From assembly GCA_036435485.1 (NCBI GenBank), contig CM071594.1, positions 196,754,216-196,818,215 of the forward strand: 64,000 bases of DNA, given 5' to 3'. Below the pieces are notes generated by a model. That model was not told the DNA's origin and did no database searches. It saw only the letters and a list, made by a program, of their open reading frames with translations. This document shows positions 34,960 to 47,500 of this stretch, one piece after another. How positions within the stretch are numbered: position 1 is the first letter of the stretch; every line of letters starts with the position of its first letter. A program made the position numbers and the translations under genes. The DNA is from Saposhnikovia divaricata. Lineage: Eukaryota > Streptophyta > Magnoliopsida > Apiales > Apiaceae.

Positions 34960-36361
34960 TGTTAGTAGTATTTTTGTAGTTCGTTCTCAGGGAAGGACTA
35001 ATATGTAGAATCAAGTTCAAGTATTTTATCTCTCACAATTTAGAAGTGTAGAAGAATGTTTGGTTTGTTTATAAACTAATTAAACTAATTATCAATTGAG
35101 AATAAAATATATTAGGAAAATAATCCAAGAACTGGGGTTCTTCACTTGGTTTCAATGCACATTCAATATCTATGTGACTTCTAGGTTCTTACTCTGCTGA
35201 AAACAATTCTTCTAAGGTTATAATGTTCCCTTCCAAGATACACTATAATGTCTACAACTACACCTTAATTGTCACTTCCGTGATACAATCAAAGTACAAT
35301 CATAAACTATTACGCACCAAGAATTATAAGTCTCACAACTCTCCTATTAATCTTCCAATCAAATATTCGAGTTATGTCTGTTAAATCGTGTACTAAAATT
35401 GCAACTCCTCTTCCAAGTTATCACAATTCCTAAAATCCAATCAAAGGTTCATGACTCCCCTAATTGTAGTAAGCCCTCAATAACAGATCAGCAAAGCAAG
35501 AAAATCACAGATAATTAAACATACATGAATACCAAGGAATACTACCCAATCCTCAGATTAGAGATTTAGTTACACATAATTAAGGAAGAAAACAAAACAC
35601 ATGAATTAATAGAAGAACTCATAATTATAAGAATATAGAAAAAAACCTTTAATCTTTGATCTTCAAGGAAAATAAGAGTTCTTCAGAAAAATCCCTAAAA
35701 GCTGCGTGTTACAATGATATGATATGTATATCTATGTGATGATATGATTTTACAATGATATCATATGTTTTTAAAGGCCCTAGAAGTTTTATCCAACAAG
35801 GAAATACCAAAAATACCAAATAGAGTCAAAACAGGAAAGTTATGGAGGGTTTTTAGTGAAATTTTCGTCATGGACAGCGGCCATGCTAGGCTGCGGCCTA
35901 GGTAGCTAGGCTGCGGCCTAGCTCCAAATCTGTCCGGCATTTTTCAGCATGTTGTTTCCTTCGTTTTTTCTTCGTTTTGCCTCCGTTTCCTTTCGTTCTT
36001 TTTCTCAAAGCTTCCATACTTCAATTCCTTGCCTTGGAAACTTCATGGTGGCTCACAACAAGACTCCATTGTTCATTCTTAAGCTCGAATTCATCTCCAG
36101 AATTGACAGGAATTGCAACCTTATTCAACATTCTTGCAACCCATAATTTATTCATTTCTTCTCGTAAATTCACCAAATCAATTTCTCGAACTCAAAATCA
36201 TATAAATCACTGAATAATGATCGATTTCTTTCAACTTGGCAATTATTTATTTCCTGCAATAAACTCCAATAAAACTCATTAAATCGACACGATTATTCGC
36301 AAAAGCACCGTAAATGTGGGAATAAAATCCTATAAAATATATATAAAATATATTGACTTCA
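34960..36361 (-). repeat. Solo-LTR-like insertion in the Athila gag
   Basis: A block of about 1.4 kb interrupts the gag frame within the zinc knuckle: ...NNLVC on one side, GIQGHYGYDC on the other. Its ends are TGTTAGTAGT and GACTTCA (TG...CA), and its layout resembles the Athila LTR (a GTTCTCAGGGAAGGAC phrase where that LTR has TTCCTCAAGGAGACAG). I read it as a solo LTR of another Athila-like family. Only CAC is shared at the two junctions, so the target duplication is unclear. It contains two copies of GCTAGGCTGCGGCCTAG at 35885-35901 and 35905-35921. Confidence 0.6.
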
Positions 36362-37317
36362 CAAACAAGATTATTCATAGGAGCCATGGATGACAATGCA
36401 TTGATACTCATAGGTTGAGTAGAGGGCTGAGATGTCTTCAATGAGTGGATCTCCTGAGTTAATGCAGCTAGTTGAGATGATAATAGAGAGTAAGCATCCA
36501 CTTCAAGTTTACCCCCTTTCTTGGCTGCTCTCGGTTTACTGAAGTGATTGGCAGCCAAATCGGAAAGAAAAGCATGTGCATCATCAACTCCTTTGTCTAA
36601 AAACACGCCACCTGCAGCGTTATCAACCATCCTTTTTGTTTCAGGATCAAGACCATTGTAGAAGCGTTTAAGCAGAAACCACTTCTCAAGACCATGGTGA
36701 GGGCATGCACGTTGATAGTCCTTGAATCTGTCCCAAGCATCCCGAAGAGATTCGCCATAATCTTGCTTAAAACCCATCATCTTGTCGATTAAATCGTCGG
36801 TTCTATTAGGAGGGAAGAACTCAGTTAAGAAAGCCTGAGCAATCTTATCCCACTCGGTCAGGTCAATATCATTCAACCATTTTTGAGCTTTGTCACGAAG
36901 AGAGAAACCGAACAACATGACTTTCAACTGGTCTGGAGTGACTCCCTGATGTTTAATTGTAGAACAGAGCTGTTGAAACCGTTGTAGATGATTTGTAGGG
37001 TCTTCAGAGGCAAGCCTAGCAAATTGATTCTGTTGGATCATAGTGAGCAAAGCAGGCTTAATCTCGAAATTTGCTGCTTGAATCGCTGGCATAGCAAGGC
37101 CAGTAGGTACCCCACTCGGAGAGGGCTGTGAGTAGTTCTTCAAAGATTTGGGAGGGTCCGCCATCTCAATCTTTGGTTCAGGTATCTCTTGTTGCTTCTC
37201 TTTCCTTTGTAGATCTATGTATTGTTGACAAGAAAGTTTAGAATCTGGACTAAGAGGAGTTGTATCCTCTTTCTCTTGATCTTCTTTCGTTTGCGACCTG
37301 GTCCTGGGCATCAACAA
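36362..37317 (-). pseudogene. Athila gag, N-terminal part
   Basis: About 320 codons starting MLMPRTRSQTKEDQ. The capsid-type retrotransposon gag domain includes EDPTNHLQRFQQLC and FSLRDKAQKWLND. The frame reads out into the inserted LTR-like block at 36361, so full-length Gag cannot be made. Confidence 0.88.
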
Positions 37318-37424
37318 CTAAACAAGGAAAAGCAGTAAGATCGGTCTCAGTTGGAACAAGAGTTCCAAAGAGACAAGAGAAACAATCTAAAACAATCGAA
37401 CTAAAATTATAGAAACTGGGCGTC

Positions 37425-37442
37425 TCCCCGGCAGCGGCGCCA
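37425..37442 (-). other. Primer-binding site (Asp-tRNA type)
   Basis: The minus strand reads TGGCGCCGCTGCCGGGGA, 6 bp inside the 5' LTR. It matches the sequence typical of Athila elements primed by aspartate tRNA. Confidence 0.85.
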
Positions 37443-37448
37443 AAAACT

Positions 37449-38729
37449 TGATGTGTAAAATTATGTCTAACCGCAAGCGCACGGTATCAATTGTAGTAGA
37501 TACTAGCAAATACGGGTCGATTCCTCAAGGAGACAGTTTCAGTTTCAATTCAATTATTATTAATTGTTTCTAGTCACAAACGATTATTAGAGGATTTTAT
37601 TAACTACTAAAACAAATTTAACAAAGGTTTTAAATCAATTAATTAAGGGATCTAGGGCAATTCAGGTTCACCATACTTACACCAAACAAATCACAAAGGT
37701 ATAGCTTTTTAATGGGGTTAAGTAATTAAATCAATGATTAATCTTTTTCAAGCATTAACACTCTCAGAATATCTAATGATGCTTTCACACTCACCTTCAA
37801 TTCCGCTAATTGTATGTAAGCCTCTAGTAGTAAAATCTTTCGATCTATTACTCCTATTGCAATCAATTAATCCGTGATATTGCACAATTACACAAATTAA
37901 GAATTAGAACATATCAATCAGAATTACTCTTTACCCATCAATCTACTAATCAAATTAAACCCAAATCATGGTGCAAACATGGCTCCCCTTGATACCCTAG
38001 AATTAAATTACTCACTCATTCTAGGATTAAAACTAACAATGATAATCAAGAAAGCCATAATAAACATGTAATTAATAAGGAGAAGATAAGAAATACCTTA
38101 AATATTTGAATAATGAAGAACAATTAAATCCAAGAATTAAATTGAGCTTGCAAAGATGGAGAGAAGAAAATAAAACCCTAGCTTTTAATATTAAGAAGTA
38201 TGTAAAAATCGTGTGTCCAGGATCCCTTACAATGTATCCCTAGAAGTGTTTATATAGACTTTAGAAATTTTGCCCAGCAAGGAAACATCCTAAAATACAA
38301 TTAGAATTCAATTTAGGTGCCAAAGCTGCCCAAAATACAATTAGAATTAGAAAAAGTGCAAAACTGGAATTTTTCTGCTTGGCTTATCTAGAACACGTGC
38401 GCGATTTTATTCAGCACGTCTCCAGCACCTGATTTCTTCCTAAGGTTGTAGAAAATCTCCCAAGCTTCGCGTGAGCTGTAAGATCATTGAAAACGGACTT
38501 CTAGAACTCCAGATATGGCCAAAACAGTGTAGACTGCGCAACCTTCCCGGAAAATCCGAATTTAAATCAATTAATCCTCCAAACACAATAGAAGCATCAA
38601 CCTTAATCAACATTCTCGTAAGTCTGCACAACTAAGCAAAATACATCAAAACTACAATAAACTTGAGTCCAAGTCAATCAATTTAAGCCGAATTTAAGCG
38701 ATCCAAGTAGATATAAAATCCACTTATCA
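37449..38729 (-). repeat. 5' LTR of the Athila-type element
   Basis: A 1281-bp unit, TG...CA, nearly identical to 15698-16980 and followed by the AATAT duplication at 38730-38734. Confidence 0.93.
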
Positions 38730-38734
38730 AATAT

Positions 38735-39060
38735 ATAGTCTTTTTGGTAAAATAAAAGAACTTACTTTCATACATAGAAAAAAAAACCCAATATATGAGT
38801 AGACATAATCCACTTGCATGGTATTAGACTCCCATAAATAGAGATATTTATTAAAAATAAAGTAAAATCAAGATTAAAAAACGGGGATTATCATTCACAA
38901 GGAGAATGTACAAAATCTGACATATCGGTAGATAAAACCCACCAACGGGGTACTAGACTCTCAATGAAAAGAGATGTTTATTTAAAAAAATAAAGTAAAA
39001 TCAAGAAAAATAAAAATAAAAAAGGGGGTTTATCATCAACCAAAAGGCCGATGTCATCTC
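38735..39060 (+). repeat. Two diverged tandem units of about 125 bp
   Basis: Units at roughly 38797-38925 and 38925-39050 share GTATTAGACTC / GTACTAGACTC, AAAGTAAAATCAAGA and a GGGATTATCAT / GGGTTTATCAT phrase. A fainter third copy lies near 39355-39430. Confidence 0.6.
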
Positions 39061-41227
39061 CTAAACTTTAGTATAGTATTTTTTTGGGAGAGGATGAGAC
39101 AGAGAGGAGCGACTACAACCTTTATTATAAAAATTACTATTATTATAATTAGGTAGACCGGTACATATAAAATTATATATTATTTTAGATAAATGATGAT
39201 TTTTTTTTTAATTTTGTATTCTTGAATTAAAGTAATAGTATCAATTCCCATATCCTAATCTAAAAATAGACATATCAAATTTGCTTCGTTGGTTGGCAAA
39301 ATTTATTTTTTTATATTAACAAAACCTTAAATACGGGTAAAAGAAACTTAATAATTTGGTAGATAGATTCTAAACGAACATAGGTACTTATTAACAATAA
39401 AGAAAATTAAGAAAATATAAAAAAAAAGAGCTTCATTTTGTATACTCTACTCTTAGTTTTGTTTTGTAGCATTTCACTGTTGTTTTCAGTTATATAGTAA
39501 CATACTTAGATAACTTGGACAGAGTGTAACATTTCACATATTTTTTCTTTTTTTGTATAATTTTTGTTTCGTGTACAAAAAAAAAAATTTATGGTAGTTT
39601 GGTATCATTTTGTGTTTGGATTTTGGGTACAGAAAAAAACTTCAAGTCATTTTCGTGCAAGACCCTAAAGACACACTGCATGAATGTATACAATACAAAC
39701 GATTTTCCAGGTCCACGTAAGAACTTTCCTCAAATTTATGTCAGAAAAATATACTCACTGTTAAAGGAAAATGAAATTCGTGTTTTTTAACCCTATAATT
39801 AAATTTCAAGGAGACATATATAATATGTGATTAGGTGTTTATATATTACACATTTGATTTTAGTTTCGTGTACAGTTTTCTATTATAACACGTTAGTCTA
39901 ATAGAAAAAAGATAGGTGATACACATTTTCAAATGTCTTATTTAATGGGTAGTGATGACAACGGGTCGTGTCTGGTCCGAATTTTGTAAAATTCAAACCC
40001 AAATCTAAAAATTTTTGGATTTTAAAAATCAAAATTTTCGGATTATATCGAGTTTTTTTGGGTATCCAAAATTAGAAATAATTGTAGTCAAATTTAAAAT
40101 AATTGCTACACGTAAACAATATTAATTATATTTATACAATAATTAAAAATTAAAATAGTTAAATTAAGTAAGTAATCATATGTAACATATTGTATGAATT
40201 GACATACTAAGTAAAATCTAAAATTTATTAAAAAAAATATTCTTCATATACAACACAAATGAAAATTTTATGTAAAGTAAAAACAATTACATCTTAAATA
40301 TATCGATAAAACTTAAGATTGAGAAATAGAAATTCTAATTTACCTAATTAGTATCGATTCTTTCTAATGAAATATTTTATAAAAAATAAATATATAACAT
40401 ATCTTACATTAAAATATTACATTTAATAATTAAATTAATAATTTTTAATTCTGATATTATATTATTTATGTATCGGGTTTCGGATTTGGTACAACTGAAA
40501 TCCAAATCAAAATTGAAACTATTTCGAGTTTAAAATTTAAATCTAAACCCAAATAAAAAATTTTGGATTCGATATATACCACATTCTAATAGAAAAAAAT
40601 TATTAAGAATTTCACATACAAACTCCCAAACTGAATATACACGTACAGTTTAAGTTGTCATTAAAGATATGCTGAGAGCAATCACCTTAAACTCTAATAG
40701 GCTTACCTTACTCTAAGAACGATATACATTGGATATCTTTAATTGATTGCTAATGTTTATTTTTTATGATAAATCAATTCACTATCAAAATAATATATAA
40801 TTTGTGAAAATGATATTGAACGAAAAAATAGGAAAGTAGATTAGATGAAAGTTTACTTTATCATAATTACGTTCGTTTAATGGATCATGCACGGTATCAA
40901 TCCTTTCTCATATCATTGAAAAATGCAACTTTTTTTAAGAGATAGCGTATTGATTTATGATGGTCGTGAGAAATAATTGTTTGTGAATTTTTGATCTGTA
41001 TTCAAAAAATTGACCGTGACCCATACAAAATTCTAAATAATTAATATAATAAAAATTCTAGAGATCCACGGCAATGGACATTTAAATATACCAAATTTCT
41101 AAAAGAAGCAAACTTAAAATAAGGATAAAAAACTTATGAACGATAGAATGATTCTCAAAAAAGAGAAAAATCAAATGAAAAACAAAATTAAGAAAAAATA
41201 ATAAAGGGGGACTTAGAATATTTAAGC
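39061..41227. other. AT-rich intergenic DNA
   Basis: At 39956-40080 and 40470-40590 there are A/T-biased stretches rich in AAACCCAAATC and TTTGGATT phrases, of a type common in dispersed plant repeats. No gene is supported; a 63-codon frame at 39599-39790 has no recognisable content. Confidence 0.45.
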
Positions 41228-41400
41228 GCGGGATGTGATTGTTTGAAAGTATTAATATTAATGAAATTGGTATAAATTGAAGAATAAATAATTATATATT
41301 TTAAGTTAGTTTACATTATAGTGAAATTATCTTTTTTGAAATAATGATTAAAATAATATGTTTATATTAATTAATTAAAAGATTTTACTATTCGGTGCGT
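41228..41400 (+). repeat. Helitron-like 3' end
   Basis: Homologous to the minus strand of 12520-12730 (shared phrases TATTAATATTAATG, TTGGTATAAATTGA, ATGATTAAAATAATAT). It ends with the hairpin-forming CGGTGCGTAGCACGG and then GTTAG|T. No 5' end was identified upstream. Confidence 0.5.
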
Positions 41401-41982
41401 AGCACGGATAGAACGTTAGTTAATTGTAAATCAGAATAAAGACAGAAGAAGATTTTATAATAGCAAAAAGGGGAAATAATGAAGATTTTTACTATTTCAT
41501 GATAAAATTTGATTAAATGATTAGGAAGTATGAATTGAGTATTTGAAACTGAGGAGTCTATGGAGCTGTACTTTAAATAAAAATTATAAATATTTATTTA
41601 AAATATATAAAATTCTCATTTCATTCTATTGCCGCCCACTTTCATTTATTTTAAGCCGAAAGTAAAAAGGCTTTGAAGCAGTCCATATGTTTTGTGAAGA
41701 AAATGCCTCAGAAAGAGTCACTGACAATCTAGTCTTAACTGTTAACCTGCACGGCTAATGAAATCCGCATAATTCCAGTGTAAGATTTGGAAATGATCAT
41801 TCCCTGTCATGAAACAGTAAGTTAAACAATATTATATAAAAAATCTATTGTGGAATCCGCCAGCATGCAATAATTTAAACTCTGAAAATCTAACAGAACA
41901 CATTGTTGTTTTCATCAAACTTAACACAATTCATACCTTTGAGCTACCAACTAATTCTCGTTAATTACCGTATTTTTGTAAA

Positions 41983-44024
41983 ATGAATCGAAATCATGTC
42001 CTGGTGATTCTTGTATCATTCGTTTTCCTTACGTGTTCAACAAAGTCTGAAGAAGTTGTCCAAAATGCATTGCTTAACTTTTTTGTAAAACTCGGGTCAA
42101 GCAATGAAGTATCAACTTCTAATCCATGCATGTGGAAAGGTGTTATATGTGATGCCAAGACTTTGAAAGTGAAAAGACTGGTACTTGATGGCATGAATCT
42201 TTCTGGAACTTTTGATCCTAGTATTCTTTGCAATGTACCTCTTGCTGAATCTCTTACTGTCATTAGTCTCAATGAAAACTACCTTCAGGGTGAGAATCTT
42301 GATAACATTTCGAATTGCATGTTCATCAAGATTTTGAGTTTACGTGGAAACAGATTCTCCGGTAGCCTTCCTGATTCTTTTTCCAGGTTAAAGAATCTAA
42401 TGGTGCTTGATATCTCTAGAAATCTATTTTCTGGTTCTTTACCAGATTTGGCTAGCATCACAGGTTTGGTGAAATTTCTAGTTCAAGACAATCGTCTTTC
42501 AGGGACTTTGCCAGCTTTTGATTTTACCAATTTAGTGAAATTCAATGTATCCATGAATGCTTTCGGTGGTCGTATTCCTGATGGAGGTTCTCATTTTCCT
42601 GCAAGCAGCTACAACTATAACCCAGAATTATGTGGTAAGCCATTACCAAATAAATGTCCACCAGCACTAGTAGTGTCGAAGGTAGAACAGGTACTGTCCC
42701 AAGAGCCAAAAGACAAAAAGAAAACAAAGAGTGGTCCCTCCACTGATCAGATTCTCATGTTTGTAGGCTATATTCTTGTAGGTTTAATTGTGATCATATT
42801 CATTGTGTACAAGTTTTGCAGAAAAGGAAAGGAAAAAGAAGTTTACCTGGGGATTGAGTTGGACCAAAAGAAGGTAGCAGCTATTGATGATAGTAACATC
42901 AAACTTAAAATAGTGTCAGATGAATGCGAGAGTGTGTCGATAAAATCAAATATCTTGGTTGCTTCCGCTGAAAGTGCAGGAAAGGGTTCACCATGTGAAG
43001 TAGTTTCTACTAGTCCAGAGGTAAATGGGTTGAAATTTGAGGAATTGCTAACGGCACCGGCTGAGCTGCTTGGTAGAGGGAAACATGGCAGTGTGTATAA
43101 GGTGATGTGTGAATCTTTAGGTATGCACTTGACTGTCAAAAGGATAAAGGATTCAGCAATGTCATCAGATGAATTCAAGCAGAGAATGAAAAGATTAAAT
43201 CAACTTAGGCATCCAAATGTGTTGCCTCCTGTTGCCTTCTACACATCCAAAGAAGAAAAACTTGTAGTCTATGAATACCAGTCTAATGGAAGCCTTTTCA
43301 AGCTAATTCATGGTAACTTGCACTCATATATGTTTCACAAGAAAACACTAATCAGCACTACAATCTTAGATCAATTTCCTATGATACGTTAAATTTACCA
43401 TTCGCTAAATGCTTTCCTAAAACTAGATATATGTTTGCAGGGGATCAAATAAAGCACGCATTTGACTGGAGCAGCAGAATTGGTGCAGCAGCAAACATTG
43501 CAAAGGCCTTAGCATTCATGCAAGAAGAGCTAAAAAATGACGCAATTGGGCATGGAAATCTCAAATCTTCAAACATTTTACTAAATCAGGATATGGAGCC
43601 ATGTATAGTTGAGTACGGCCTAGTCAACCAGCAACTATTAATTACTTCTACTGTAAACAATGTTTTAGCCACACAAGAAACTGATGATCAGGCAGCATTC
43701 AAATCGGATATTTACGCGTTCGGTGTGATTCTTCTGGAAATGTTAACAGGAAAGCAACCAGTAGTACAAAACAATGGGATGAACTTAGCTAAATGGGTTG
43801 TTTCAGTGGTTAGAGAAGAATGGACAGTCGAAGTTTTCGATAGAAGTTTGATTAGAGAATGTGCAAGTGAAGAGAGGATGGTGAATTTGCTGCAGATTGC
43901 TATAAAATGTGTTAACGATTCACCTAAAGCCAGGCCTAGCATTAACCAAGTTGCTCTTATGATCAATACTCTCAAAGAGGAGGATGAGAGATCTATGGAC
44001 ATTTCTGATTCTTTTAACTTATGA
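41983..44024 (+). CDS. LRR receptor-like pseudokinase
   Basis: Two exons (41983-43312 and 43441-44024; intron GT...TTTGCAG, phase 1) give 637 residues. In order: signal peptide (about 1-22), LRR cap (NPCMWKGVICD near 48-57), several LRRs (about 65-195), NPELCGKPLP juxtamembrane block, a membrane helix near 257-279, then a kinase-like domain. The glycine loop GRGKHGSVYK (364-373) and ATP-site Lys386 are present. The catalytic loop is HGNLKSSN (481-488) instead of HRD...N, and DFG is replaced by EYG (501-503), so phosphotransfer is unlikely. This is typical of plant inactive or pollen-receptor-type LRR-III kinases, which signal as scaffolds or co-receptors at the plasma membrane. The first ATG after an AT-rich leader gives a clean signal peptide. 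It converges on the NHL gene. Confidence 0.92.
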
Positions 44025-44568
44025 GTCTTCTAAATTTCCAATTTAGCAAGGTATGACATTTGAGGAATCACTGCAATCAGTATCTTTGCTATTAGCTATG
44101 TATGTTCAGAACATTGATGAAAATATCTTTATCTGGATTTCAACACGAAAGATCATAGATGATGATGCTCTGAACAATCACTCCATTTGTCCCACAAGAA
44201 ATAGTTGGTTAAATTTTTTGAGAGGCATATTTAGAGCTCCTTTACATATTGTGTCCTAGGTTTGGAAATTTTGTGTTTCGGATCATATTTCTGTATGTAA
44301 TTACGTCAATTTGGTGTCGGCAGTATTAAATTTGTGTCATCCTAAAACTTACTGAAATTTGATAAAAATCAATGTATATGTTTAAAGGCCATCTATCCAA
44401 TGAATAGAACTGTCAGAAACCGCATCTTCTTAGTAACATGTATAATCCTCTTGATTGTATACAACTGTTGATTACAGCCACTAGTGAAAAACTTAAGTAC
44501 AGGATTTCGAAGCGAAGGCAAACAAGGTGAAAATTCTAAATAGAACAATTAAATTAACTTTTTGTTAA
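44025..44568. other. Intergenic space between convergent genes
   Basis: Probably holds the 3' UTRs of the pseudokinase gene (plus) and the NHL gene (minus). A short frame at 44053-44259 has no recognisable content and is taken as UTR. Confidence 0.5.
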
Positions 44569-47500
44569 CTAATACCCATATGAAAACCCCATATAGTTAT
44601 ATCTGGATCGAATATTATGATTACTGTAACTAGGATTTCCATAGTCAACAGCTTTGATTACCACAGCTTCACGGCGTCCATCTTGCTCTTGAACTGCCCC
44701 AAACACTATCTCATTTGTCTCGCGCTTTTGCTCGTAGTAAGTCTGAGGATTAGATGAGTGCTGTTGCTGGTGTTGCTGCTGCTGGTGTTGCTGCCGCTGT
44801 TGATAATGATGTTGTATCTGTTGAGGCTGTTCTTGTTGGTGGAAATCGTCATTCCAATCCTCATAGACGGTCCGGCTTTTCTTCAGATGGCGACTTTTCT
44901 CCATTTTATTAGTAATAGGATAGCTATTTCTTGGATCTCTTGTTTCCAATGGAGGAGGTTCATCTTTGTTTGGAATGGTGAAGCTCTCTTGCATTGGCCA
45001 AGCATTTTCATTTCTGATCGGCTGTTGGTTATATTGTTGCTGCAAATGATGTTGGGGTTGTTTCTTTCTAAATCCTGGCAATGTTCCTCTGAAAGGCTTT
45101 GTCAGTGAACCAAACAAGCCTCCTTGTTTTTCTAATTCAGCTTCAGCTGAAATCAAGGGGGGTCTGCCTGATTTAAGAGGTTGTTGATAAGCTGCTGAAG
45201 GAATGTTTTCCATATATCTGGGATCCTGATATGAATACGAGTAAATTTGTAATTCGAAATGTACAAGTAGAAACCTAATGTGAGTGCTGCAGGTTTGGTG
45301 AAAATCACGGTTCAGATAAAATATTTTATCGGTACATGGTTCTAACTGAGTCACGTGTATTGGTGTCTAATTGATTTAGTAATCTGTACGAGATGTCATA
45401 ACAATACATGCAAGTTCAGACTAGTGTTCAAGCCAAAGCATTGATTTCTTACACGGTGGGAAGAAAACATGGATGCGACTCTACGTTGTAACAATGCCAG
45501 CATGTAACCGAAAAAACAAGCTGCAGCAAGAACTGCTATGCCTAGAAGTATCAAAAATTATATCACACAAAATATCATCAGAGTGGTCAGCATAAATTGT
45601 AAAAAAGTTGCCGTACTATAAATGAATAAAGTTAGTAAAAAATTAGTTTGACCTAAATTAATATCATCGTCGTGTTGGTAAGAACAATCTTCATCATGGA
45701 GTTGGATCTCTCGAATTGCTTGGTTTCCACGATCAACAACCAAAAGAGAGCAACTGCTTCCTAAATAAACCACATCAAAATCACTCGAAAATTTTGCACC
45801 TTCACTTGGACCATCTACATGACCAAGCCCTTGGTCCCGTGACCCTCCTGCAATGGTGACAACCCCTGTAAAGAGAAACGGCAATGTGTTGCAAAAGCAT
45901 TGCTCATTATCATATAGACCAGGAGGGAAATGGAATACTACAATGAAGTAAATATATTTTTGAAGAGTATATTCAATCACTGAGCAAGTAAATGCTTAGA
46001 CATAACTTTACCTGTATGACTAATCTTCCTGATTGCCATATTCATGGTGTCTGCTAAATAAATATTTCCTCTATCATCCACCGCATGCCCTTTTGGATGG
46101 TGCATCCGCGCTTCTCTTGGCTTCCCGTCAATATGACCATGGTACCCTTCTGATGATCCGGCAATAAGCTTAGGCCTGCTATCTGCATTTCACTATTCAC
46201 CTTAAAACGAATTTATGAGAACTGTGAATATAATGTGCACCTATCTAGTAAATTCATCTTGTGATGGGTATATGCTTATGAAATTTGATGTATTCAAATG
46301 AATACATACGTATTTGATTAGGTGTTTGTCAATATAGAAACTAATTTACCCTGCAAATTACAAAGTAACTAGTAAGTTGTATTACCGAGACCGGTGATTT
46401 GTTGTAGGTTGTTAAGTGATTTGTACAACCCTGACTAGTGAATTTTACCTGATCTGTAACATTTGTTGGCTAAAACAGATTCTAGTGGAACATGACATAT
46501 CTCACTCACACACAATTACAGCGGGTGAGAAGTTGAAGTTTATATGCGGGCAAAATTGCTTCTTTGCATTTTCCAGAAGCTCTTCATATTCATAAGATGA
46601 CCTGACTTGATTATTTATGCACAAGATGACAAGGCCCGTCCCTATATGAGGAGAACTATAAAGAACATGAAATGATTGACAAGAGAACACTTACAAAGTG
46701 ATCTGATCAGTAGTTGAAATCTGGTCACTTAAAGCAAATAGTGGGCATATATTTTAAGAAAGAATGTGTTGAACAGAATCGAACAAAACATAAAAGCGCA
46801 GTATTCCTCTTAACAAAAGAAGATAAATGTGCCTAATTTTGTAAGTTATTCCAAAGAAACTACAGATACTTGGTGTGTTTCTAAAGAAAACTAATGCAAG
46901 ATTATCAAACCACTCGGCCCAACTCCTTTCCCAAAGCCACTGAGAAAGAAACATTATAACTACTGTCCCTTATACATGTCAGACAAACATTTTTGCAATA
47001 AAGTATTATGAGAAGGCCCATCGACCTATCATGGACTTGCTTGCATCATAGTCTAGCTTCTAATAAATATCTAATGATTAGCTCCTAGTATGCTGAGGTG
47101 GCATTAGTTTGTTATTTCCTTTTTTGTCTGTTTGTGAGCACTACTCTCTACATATATACGTTGTTTTGTATGAGTAGCTCAGACTGGTTTTTTCCTCATT
47201 TTATCACATTATGTTTTCCTCCAAGCTCTTGGCAATGAAGATCCTTTTATTCTGTCTTTCACTGTAAATGTTATTTGCTCTTTATGGTATCAGAGCCACC
47301 ATTGTCAAATAGAGCAAAGAGGTAAGTCTCTGTTAAAGGTCCAGTCTTGTCTCGTTGTGTGTCGTTGTCGTTAAAGATTTTGTCTTTGTGTTGTTTTGTC
47401 AATTGTTTCTTCAGATCTGTGTTTGTCTTAGTGTATTGGTTGTGAAAATGGCTGGTTCTGGTTCCCGTATTTCACTCCAAGATCTGGTTAATCCGTTGTA

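Larger units (their letters stand above)
15698..38729 (-). mobile_element. Athila-type Gypsy LTR retrotransposon with nested insertions
   Basis: LTRs of about 1.28 kb lie at 15698-16980 and 37449-38729. The 5-bp target duplication AATAT occurs at 15693-15697 and 38730-38734. On the minus strand the order is Asp-tRNA-type primer-binding site, gag, protease, RT, RNase H, integrase, an extra 3' ORF and a polypurine tract. Gag phrases (ANFEIKPALLTMIQQNQFA-like), the primer type and the 3' ORF fit the Athila branch of Gypsy. By eye the two LTRs differ at about fourteen sites plus two single-base indels (near 1%). Without its two insertions (1.4 kb and 10 kb) the element would be about 11.6 kb. Confidence 0.93.

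Noticed and set aside
35885..35921. CRISPR-like short repeat
   Set aside because: Only two 17-bp copies, 3 bp apart, in a plant LTR.
43313..43430. Two separate genes at 41983-43392 and 43431-44024
   Set aside because: The kinase domain runs across a GT...CAG intron in phase; they are exons of one gene.
47355..47447. Upstream 31 codons of the Copia frame as a signal peptide
   Set aside because: Hydrophobic, but Copia gag starts at the internal Met (47448), and secretion of a Gag-Pol makes no sense for this family.
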